Below, piece after piece: positions 16,285-21,866 of a DNA stretch of 21,866 bases. Below the pieces are notes generated by a model. The model was given only the letters and a program-made list of their open reading frames with translations, was not told the origin of the DNA and ran no database searches. Position 1 is the first letter of the stretch; the number at the start of each line of letters is the position of its first letter. The translations under genes and the position numbers were made by a program. This DNA is from Streptomyces sp. WM6386 (GTDB lineage: Bacteria > Actinomycetota > Actinomycetes > Streptomycetales > Streptomycetaceae): the NCBI RefSeq assembly GCF_000972385.1, contig NZ_JXTE01000100.1, forward strand, positions 1 through 21,866, in the 5' to 3' direction.

Positions 16285-16638
16285 GGCCTTCCGATCCTGC
16301 CATGCGAGGGAGGGCGCGCGGGGGAAGCGCCACCTCTCAGGGGTACGGCGGGGAGGGGCGCGTGGGGGCAGTGCCGGAGAGAGACGGCGTCCGAGGAGAG
16401 GAAGCGGCGAGTTTCGGCGGTATGCCATACCCACGTAGGAGTGTCATGTGGGAGAGCAGTGATGTCACAGAGGGTAGGCGACTGGCTGAATCGGTCACGC
16501 CCCGCGATCATGATGCGCCCGAGCCAGTGAAGGGCGGCCGAGTGAACCGCCGTCTCCGGAATGATGATCCGGAAAAGTTGTGGTCCCCGGCGGCGGGTAG
16601 GGGCGGCGAAGGCGCCGATCTCTCGTACAGTTTGCGCC
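16285..16638. other. 354-base divergent region between mutY and a membrane protein gene
   Basis: The region contains a 13-base palindrome, GGTATGCCATACC (16419-16431), and at its right end TACAGT (16626-16631), a -10 box for the plus-strand gene. A possible small reading frame starts at ATG 16446 with AGGAG at 16437-16441; its codons are less G/C-ending (about 64 percent over the first 47) than real genes here and it runs on into the next gene in another frame, so I do not call it as a gene. No promoter for mutY was identified. Confidence 0.45.
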
Positions 16639-17472
16639 GTGGGATCTCTGCGCAATCCGGTCGGGCCGCTTCCCTCCACCATCTACTGGCGACGGAGGGC
16701 CGTACTGCTGTCTGTGCTGGCCCTGTTGGCGTTGCTGATCGCCTGGGTCGTCTCCTCGGGCGGCGGCGGAGGCAAGAACGGTGCCGACGGGACCAACGAC
16801 AAGAATCCCTCGCCCTCGACCATCACGCCGGGGCCGAGCGGTTCCGGGCCGGCGATCAGTCAAGCGCCGGGCGGGCGCGACGAGTCGACGCCGGGCGGCG
16901 ACTCCGGGGGGACAGAGTCGGGGTCGGGGTCGGGGTCGGACGACGGGTCCGGTGACGGTTCCTCGACTTCCGGTACGGGGTCCGGCTCCGGTGGGTCCGA
17001 AGGTGCGGCCGGTGGTGGCGCGGGCAGCGGGGTCGGGCAGGACGACACCCTTCCGGCGGGGTCCGGGTTGCCCAACTGCGCGGTCGGCTCCGTGAAGTTG
17101 ACCGTGAGCAGCTTCCGCAACGGGTACGGGCCCGGCGAGACGCCGGCGCTGCTGCTGACCGCGGCGAACTCCTCCGGCGGTGACTGCAAGGTCGATCTCG
17201 GGCCGAAGAGCGCGGTGTTGACGATTACCGAGGCTGCCGAGGACGACGAGTACTGGTCCTCCGCGGACTGCCCGAAGACCGCGGCGAGCCTGGTGTTCCG
17301 GGTACCCGCGGGGAGCAGCATCACGTACACCGTGAAGTGGGACCGGAAGCCGAGTGCTCCGCAGTGTGCGACACCGCCGGCGGGGTCTGCGGGGGCGGGG
17401 ACGTATCTCGTGGAGTTGGCCGCGCCGGGGTACGCGAAGGTGCAGACGTCGTTCGTTCTTGAAAGCGACTGA
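16639..17472 (+). CDS. Membrane-anchored extracytoplasmic protein with Gly/Ser linker, 277 aa
   Basis: I do not recognise a function. Residues 1-20 are cytoplasmic and end in WRRR; 21-38 are one membrane helix (AVLLSVLALLALLIAWVV), giving an outward C-terminus. Residues 39-145 are a very long linker of Gly, Ser, Asp and Pro. Residues 146-277 form a compact beta-rich domain with four cysteines (C147, C183, C211, C243), probably two disulfides; the pattern (LTVSSFRNGYGPGETPALLLTAANSSGGDC) resembles immunoglobulin-like DUF4232-type domains of actinobacterial surface proteins. GTG 16639 is chosen because TACAGT lies seven bases upstream, fitting a leaderless message, and the protein then begins with a sensible short N-terminus. 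It may report or bind at the cell wall, but that is inference. Confidence 0.85.
   Translation: MGSLRNPVGPLPSTIYWRRRAVLLSVLALLALLIAWVVSSGGGGGKNGADGTNDKNPSPSTITPGPSGSGPAISQAPGGRDESTPGGDSGGTESGSGSGSDDGSGDGSSTSGTGSGSGGSEGAAGGGAGSGVGQDDTLPAGSGLPNCAVGSVKLTVSSFRNGYGPGETPALLLTAANSSGGDCKVDLGPKSAVLTITEAAEDDEYWSSADCPKTAASLVFRVPAGSSITYTVKWDRKPSAPQCATPPAGSAGAGTYLVELAAPGYAKVQTSFVLESD
16918..16939 (+). repeat. Hexamer repeat in the linker of the membrane protein
   Basis: TCGGGG is repeated 3.7 times in tandem, encoding Ser-Gly dipeptides in the long linker. Six-base units keep the frame if copies are gained or lost, so linker length could vary between strains. Confidence 0.8.
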
Positions 17473-17499
17473 GGGGCAGCCGCTTCGGGTTCTCCGTCG

Positions 17500-17579
17500 G
17501 GCGCTGCGCCGTTGTGGCTAGTCGCGGCCACGCGGCGGAGCCGCACATCCATACAGCCCCGCGCCCCTGTGGGGGCGCG
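17500..17579. repeat. Streptomyces dispersed intergenic repeat with terminator hairpins
   Basis: The stretch with GCGCTGCGCCGTTGTGGCTA at its start and CCCCGCGCCCCTGTGGGGGC at its end resembles a repeat family I recall from many Streptomyces intergenic regions, here with a diverged middle. It fills the 107-base gap between two convergent genes. Hairpins lie at 17532-17544 (GCGGC-GGA-GCCGC) and 17561-17578 (GCGCCCC-TGTG-GGGGCGC), the second one base from the disA stop, so the element probably ends transcription from both sides. Confidence 0.65.
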
Positions 17580-18704
17580 CTATACGTACCGTTCCAGGAT
17601 TGAGCTCTCCGCCAGTCGCGACAAGCCCTCTCGTACGCTCCTCGCCCGCGCCTCGCCGACGCCGTCCACCGTCTGCAGGTCGTCCACGCTCGCGGCCAGC
17701 AGCTTCTGCAGGCCGCCGAAGTGTTCCACCAGGCGGTCGATGATCGCGCCCGGCAGCCTCGGCACCTTCGCCAGCAGGCGGAAGCCTCGCGGCGAGACCG
17801 CCGAGTCCAGCGCCTCCGGAGAGCCGGTGTAGCCCAACGCCCGTGCCACCGTGGACAGTTCGAGGAGCTCGGCGTGAGTGAGGGCGTTGAGCTCGTACAG
17901 GGCCTCGTCGACCGTGCGGGAGCGCTTGGCCGTGGGCTCGGGGACGTAGTCCCGGACCACCAGCTCGCGCTCGGGCTCCACGCCGGCGATCAACTCGTCG
18001 AGCTGGAGGGCGAGGAGACGTCCGTCGGTGCCGAGTTCGAGCACGTACTCGGCGATCTCCGTCGCGATGCGGCGGACCATCTCCAGCCGCTGCGCCACCG
18101 CCGACACGTCCCGGACCGTCACGAGGTCCTCGATCTCCAGCGCTGACAACGTTCCCGCGACCTCGTCCAGGCGGAGCTTGTAGCGCTCCAGGGTCGCCAG
18201 GGCCTGGTTCGCGCGGGACAGGATCGCCGCCGAGTCCTCAAGGACGCGGCGCTGGCCGTCGACGTAGAGGGCGATCAGGCGCATGGACTGGGAGACCGAC
18301 ACCACCGGGAAGTCGACCTGCTTGGAGACGCGGTCCGCCGTGCGGTGGCGTGTACCCGTCTCCTCCGTGGGGATCGTCGGGTCGGGCACCAGCTGCACAC
18401 CCGCCCGCAGGATCTTCGATCCGTCCGTGGAGAGCACGATGCCGCCGTCGAGTTTGCACAGCTCACGCAGACGTGTGGCCGTGAACTCGACATCCAGGAC
18501 GAAACCGCCCGTGCACATCGGCTCGACGGTCTTGTCGAAACCGAGCACGATGAGTCCGCCCGTGTTGCCGCGGAGAATCCGCTCGAGGCCGTCGCGCAGG
18601 GCCGTGCCGGGTGCCACGGCGCTCAGTGAGGCGCGCATCAGGCCATCGGCACCGGAGCTCCCACCGGACTTTCCGGGAGCTGCTGCCCGGTCGTTGGCTG
18701 CCAC
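17580..18704 (-). CDS. disA: DisA, c-di-AMP synthase and DNA-integrity scanning protein, 374 aa
   Basis: DisA condenses two ATP into cyclic di-AMP, a messenger that controls ion and osmotic balance in Streptomyces, and in other bacteria scans DNA branch points. Residues about 22-150 form the DAC domain, with D86 in the DGG motif (DGA in many homologues) and RHR at 119-121; both bind the ATP phosphates and metal. D86 coincides with the aspartate I recall being mutated to inactivate the S. venezuelae enzyme. A helical spine follows (about 150-310), and a helix-hairpin-helix DNA-binding part lies near 340-365 ([19 protein letters not shown]). GTG 18704 has GGAGGAG four bases upstream. It lies 80 bases downstream of radA on the same strand and is probably at least partly co-transcribed with it. 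Confidence 0.95.
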   Translation of the reverse strand: MAANDRAAAPGKSGGSSGADGLMRASLSAVAPGTALRDGLERILRGNTGGLIVLGFDKTVEPMCTGGFVLDVEFTATRLRELCKLDGGIVLSTDGSKILRAGVQLVPDPTIPTEETGTRHRTADRVSKQVDFPVVSVSQSMRLIALYVDGQRRVLEDSAAILSRANQALATLERYKLRLDEVAGTLSALEIEDLVTVRDVSAVAQRLEMVRRIATEIAEYVLELGTDGRLLALQLDELIAGVEPERELVVRDYVPEPTAKRSRTVDEALYELNALTHAELLELSTVARALGYTGSPEALDSAVSPRGFRLLAKVPRLPGAIIDRLVEHFGGLQKLLAASVDDLQTVDGVGEARARSVREGLSRLAESSILERYV

Positions 18705-18784
18705 TGCACTCCTCCGGTCGCAGTTCTGGGACGCTCCCGTTTCGCACCTTCGGTTCGTACGGACGGGCGAGACCAGGGCAAAGT

Positions 18785-20194
18785 CTACCGGCGCTCCTCC
18801 TCGTCCCGTGGGGCGTCTCGCCGACGCGACCGCGGAAGGACTCTCAGGGCCTCTCCTATGTCGGCGACTTCCAGGACCTTCATGCCGGCAGGGATCTTGC
18901 CCGGGTCGCCCGGTACGAGCGCGTGGGTGAAGCCCAGACGGTGTGCCTCGGCGAGCCGGCGCTGGACCCCCGTGACCCGTCTGACCTCGCCCGCAAGGCC
19001 TACTTCGCCGATCGCGACGAGGTTCTTGGGCAGCGGGGTGTCGCTCGCCGCCGACGCCAGCGCGAGGGCGATGGCGAGGTCCGCGGCCGGCTCCGACAGC
19101 TTCACTCCGCCGACCGTCGCGGAGTAGATGTCTCTCTTGCCGAGTGCACTGATCCTGCCTCGCTGCTCCAGGACGGCGAGCATCATCGACACGCGAGAGG
19201 TCTCCAGACCCGAGGTCGTGCGGCGAGGTGAGGGGATCTGCGAGTCGACGGTGAGGGCCTGGACCTCGGCGACCAGCGGGCGCCGGCCCTCCAGGGTGAC
19301 CGTCAGACAGGTTCCGGGGACCGGTTCGTCACGACGGGTCAGGAAAAGTCCGCTCGGGTCGGTAAGGCCCGTAATGCCCCCATCGTGCAGTTCGAAGCAG
19401 CCGACCTCGTCCGTCGCTCCGTACCGGTTCTTGACGCCGCGGACCAGACGCAGGCGCGCGTGCCGGTCGCCCTCGAAGGAGAGCACCACGTCCACGAGGT
19501 GCTCCAGCAGGCGCGGGCCCGCGATGGCGCCGTCCTTGGTGACATGGCCGACGAGGAGGGTGGACATGCCGCGGTCCTTGGAGGCGCGGATGAGCGCGCC
19601 CGCCACCTCCCGCACCTGGGCCATGCCACCGGGGGCGCCGTCGATCTCGGGGGACGCGATCGTCTGTACGGAGTCGAGGATCAGCAGGGACGGCTTCACC
19701 GCGTCCAAGTGGCCCAGGACCGCGGCCAGGTCGGTCTCCGCGGCGAGGTACAGATGGTCGTCGATGGCCTTGATGCGGTCGGCGCGCAGCCGGACCTGAC
19801 TGGCCGACTCCTCACCCGTGACGTACAGGGTGCGGTGCTCGTCGCTGGCCGACTTGGCCGCCACGTCGAGGAGGAGGGTCGACTTGCCCACGCCGGGCTC
19901 GCCCGCGAGCAGGACGACCGCGCCGGGTACGAGTCCGCCGCCGAGCACCCGGTCCAGTTCGGGTACGCCGGTGGAGCGGGCGGTGGCCGTGCGGCCGTCG
20001 ACCTGGCCGATGGGCACGGCGGAGGTGGTGACACGGCCCGGGGCCGTCGTACGCACCGCGGGCGCGCCGTACTCCTCGACCGTGCCCCATGCCTGGCATT
20101 CGGGGCAGCGGCCGAGCCACTTCGCCGTCTGCCAGCCGCACTCGGTGCAGCGGTAGGCGGGTCGGTCCTTGGCGGTCTTCGTACGGGCAGCCAT
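18785..20194 (-). CDS. radA: RadA (Sms), DNA repair and branch-migration ATPase, 469 aa
   Basis: RadA helps process recombination intermediates and branch migration. A zinc finger opens the protein: C16-x2-C19 and C30-x2-C33 in [20 protein letters not shown]. The RecA-like core has Walker A GEPGVGKS (98-105) and Walker B LLILD (170-174), followed by the RadA-specific KNRYG at 255-259. From about 285 to 450 comes the Lon-protease-like domain, used for oligomerisation. The C-terminal end is basic then acidic. ATG 20194 has no ribosome binding site, but TACGGT lies six bases upstream on the minus strand, so the message is probably leaderless. radA and disA adjacency is widespread and both act on branched DNA. 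Confidence 0.96.
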   Translation of the reverse strand: MAARTKTAKDRPAYRCTECGWQTAKWLGRCPECQAWGTVEEYGAPAVRTTAPGRVTTSAVPIGQVDGRTATARSTGVPELDRVLGGGLVPGAVVLLAGEPGVGKSTLLLDVAAKSASDEHRTLYVTGEESASQVRLRADRIKAIDDHLYLAAETDLAAVLGHLDAVKPSLLILDSVQTIASPEIDGAPGGMAQVREVAGALIRASKDRGMSTLLVGHVTKDGAIAGPRLLEHLVDVVLSFEGDRHARLRLVRGVKNRYGATDEVGCFELHDGGITGLTDPSGLFLTRRDEPVPGTCLTVTLEGRRPLVAEVQALTVDSQIPSPRRTTSGLETSRVSMMLAVLEQRGRISALGKRDIYSATVGGVKLSEPAADLAIALALASAASDTPLPKNLVAIGEVGLAGEVRRVTGVQRRLAEAHRLGFTHALVPGDPGKIPAGMKVLEVADIGEALRVLPRSRRRDAPRDEEERR

Positions 20195-20206
20195 GCACGA
20201 ACCGTA
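20195..20206 (-). promoter_or_regulatory. radA: -10 box for a leaderless radA transcript
   Basis: On the minus strand TACGGT (20206-20201) is followed by exactly six bases and the radA ATG at 20194, so the predicted first base of the RNA is the A of the start codon. No -35 with correct spacing is evident. Confidence 0.5.
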
Positions 20207-20377
20207 ACGGGCGACACTGACAATGCCCGGCGGTGGCCATGAGCGCCCGGTGTCATCCGGCCACCGACGTCAAGAACAGGCCACGGAATCAAGGGTTCCT
20301 GTCCTCTTATGAGGGATCGTTTCACCCGTACGGAGTAAAAGTGCTCAAGGGGGAAGAAGGGGCCATCGCCCGCACCC

Positions 20378-20389
20378 TACGGTCCACGG
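20378..20389 (+). promoter_or_regulatory. -10 box for a leaderless transcript of the sigma/BACON fusion gene
   Basis: TACGGT at 20378-20383 is followed by six bases and a GTG at 20390. The same hexamer and spacing occur in front of radA on the opposite strand. No ribosome binding site stands close to this start, in agreement with a leaderless message. Confidence 0.5.
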
Positions 20390-21866
20390 GTGATGAGCAG
20401 CAGTCCGGAGACCTCGACCCGCACCACCGGCGCGCACCGGGCGCAACGGGAGGCGCGTGACCGCGGTGCGGCGCGCACGCTGGCGCAGCGGACGCCGGCG
20501 CGCTACGAACCGTATCTGGACGGCCTGTTCACCTACTGCCTGTCCGTGCTGTGCGACCACGACGCGGCCACCGCCGCGCTCGGCGACGTCCTCGCGCTCG
20601 CCGAGCGCCGCCGCGGTCCGGAGGCGGCCGGGGACCGCCGGGCCTGGCTGTACGCGCTGGCCCGCTGGGCGTGTCTGCGCAAGCTCGCCGAGGCCAAGCA
20701 GAAACGTCAGGCCACCCACGCGGCGGGCCGGCACCACGCCGAGAAGCAGGCGGCCCCGCCCGTCTCCGAGGAGGCCCAGGAGGAGCGCCGGCGCGAACTC
20801 GCCCTGCTGGCCTGGCCGGAGGCCGCCGGCACCACCCCTGAGCAGCGCGAGGCCCTCGAACTCGCCGTACGCCACCACCTCGCCGCCCATGAGGTCGCCG
20901 CCGTCCTCGGCATGGACCTGGCCGCCGCCCGTGAACTGCTCGCCTCCGCCGCCTGTGAGGTCGAGCGCACGCGCGCGGCCCTCGCCGTGGTGGAGACCGG
21001 CACCTGCCCGAGCGTCGCCCGCCTCACCGGCGACCACCAGCTGGTGATCGGCACGGCCCTGCGCCGCGAGCTCGTACGGCATGTCGACGACTGCCCGCGC
21101 TGCCGCCGTACCGCCGAGCGCGCGGTCGCCGGCCGCTGGCCCGGGGCGATGATCACCCCCTCCGAGCTGCCCGTCCTGCAGGCCCCGCGCGCGACGCTGC
21201 ACGTCGCCATGGCGCACTTCTCCCGGGCGTCCGCCCCCCGCTTCGACCGGCGCGGCTTCCCGATGGACCCCAAGGACCGCGCGGCCCGCCGTGACCGCCT
21301 ACGCGCGCGTGCCGTCACGACGACCGTCGTCGCCACCGTCGTGGCAGCCCCCGTGCTCGCCCTGTGGGCCGCCTACCGGGGCACCCCCACCGCCGAGGGC
21401 GCCGAGGGGCGCTCGGCCAGCGCCAGCGAGGCGCACGGCCCCGACGGCCTGGACGGCGAGGCCGCGGGCGGCTACGAGAACGCCGGAAACGCCAGCACCC
21501 GGCCCGCCGACCGCTTCACCAAGGGCGACAAACCCGATGTATCGGTCAAGGTCATCAGTGTCACGGGCGCCGGCAAGAAGGGCGCCGGGCAACTGGAGGT
21601 CGCGGCCGGCAACAGCGGCGACACCACACTGATCACCCTCACCGCCACCGGCGACAGCCCGGTCCGCTGGTCCGCGAGCACCGGCGCCGCCTGGCTCTAC
21701 CTCAGCCAGGCCTCGGGAACCCTCGCACCCGGCGAATCGTTGACGATCAAGGTGTACGTCGACCATCTGCGCGAGCCGTCCGGTTACTGGAGCGCGCGCG
21801 TGGCCGTCTCGCCCGCCGGTGCCGTCGTCTCCATCGAGGGCTACGGCACCGCGCCCACCCCGACCG
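20390..21866 (+). CDS. Sigma-factor-like / zinc-finger / BACON fusion membrane protein (partial, 5' end only)
   Basis: The frame is open from GTG 20390 (immediately followed by ATG 20393) to the right edge, about 492 residues, and the end is not in the window. Numbered from the ATG, residues 36-200 are helical and resemble a degenerate ECF sigma factor: YLDGLFTYCLSVLCDHDAAT and RRAWLYALARWACLRKL like region 2, and REALELAVRHHLAAHEVAAVLG-like helices as region 4. Residues 230-237 carry H-x3-C-x2-C (HVDDCPRC), the signature of zinc-containing anti-sigma factors. One membrane helix follows at 307-327. After a disordered stretch, residues 380-490 form a beta domain with SASTGAAWLYLSQASGTLAP and GESLTIKVYVD, matching BACON domains. 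It may be a membrane-held regulator or carbohydrate/wall-binding sensor. Lack of a conserved promoter-binding region 2 makes real sigma activity doubtful. Confidence 0.8.
   Translation, partial: MMSSSPETSTRTTGAHRAQREARDRGAARTLAQRTPARYEPYLDGLFTYCLSVLCDHDAATAALGDVLALAERRRGPEAAGDRRAWLYALARWACLRKLAEAKQKRQATHAAGRHHAEKQAAPPVSEEAQEERRRELALLAWPEAAGTTPEQREALELAVRHHLAAHEVAAVLGMDLAAARELLASAACEVERTRAALAVVETGTCPSVARLTGDHQLVIGTALRRELVRHVDDCPRCRRTAERAVAGRWPGAMITPSELPVLQAPRATLHVAMAHFSRASAPRFDRRGFPMDPKDRAARRDRLRARAVTTTVVATVVAAPVLALWAAYRGTPTAEGAEGRSASASEAHGPDGLDGEAAGGYENAGNASTRPADRFTKGDKPDVSVKVISVTGAGKKGAGQLEVAAGNSGDTTLITLTATGDSPVRWSASTGAAWLYLSQASGTLAPGESLTIKVYVDHLREPSGYWSARVAVSPAGAVVSIEGYGTAPTPT

Overview
The window is a piece of a Streptomyces chromosome. 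GC content is very high and coding codons mostly end in G or C. The gene set and order are ones I recognise from the core of the genus: lsr2, clpC, the sigE-cseA-cseB-cseC cell-envelope stress operon, mutY, disA and radA. All identifications come from reading the translated sequence and from memory of the families; no database search was run.

Layout. Bases 1-2029 (+): the tail of an unidentified gene, a 59-residue membrane protein, a terminator, a BlaI-type regulator with a GNAT acetyltransferase, then lsr2. Bases 2039-5723: a minus-strand proline-rich protein of unknown function, a 430-base divergent control region and clpC. That control region holds two ClgR-type boxes and a sigma-R-type promoter. 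Bases 5579-7610 (-): a broken NACHT-family gene that keeps its N-terminal helical domain and its C-terminal helical/LRR part. Its NTPase core is missing and its reading frame is broken twice at short C-runs. Bases 7672-9273: a secreted HAD phosphatase (-) and an exported M23 peptidase (+) diverge from a 450-base gap. Bases 9270-11573: a TetR regulator and the 14-helix drug exporter it very probably controls, with paired palindromic operators between them.

Bases 11705-16284 (all -): mutY, then sigE, cseA, cseB and cseC. SigE is an ECF sigma factor made when the CseC kinase senses envelope stress and activates CseB; CseA is the lipoprotein modulator. Bases 16639-17472 (+): a membrane-anchored protein with a long Gly/Ser linker. 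A Streptomyces-type dispersed repeat with terminator hairpins separates it from disA (-). disA, the c-di-AMP synthase, lies downstream of radA (-), the pair forming a probable DNA-repair and second-messenger unit. From 20390 to the right edge runs a partial gene for an unusual fusion: a sigma-factor-like helical region, a zinc-finger anti-sigma-like motif, one membrane helix and a BACON-like external domain.

The most notable observations are the NACHT gene without its NTPase; a tandem 8-base repeat forming overlapping palindromes inside the lsr2 promoter spacer; the layered ClgR/sigma-R control region of clpC; the sigma/anti-sigma/BACON fusion; and several genes whose -10 box sits about six bases before the start codon, implying leaderless transcripts. 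No tRNA, rRNA, CRISPR array, insertion sequence or phage gene was seen.
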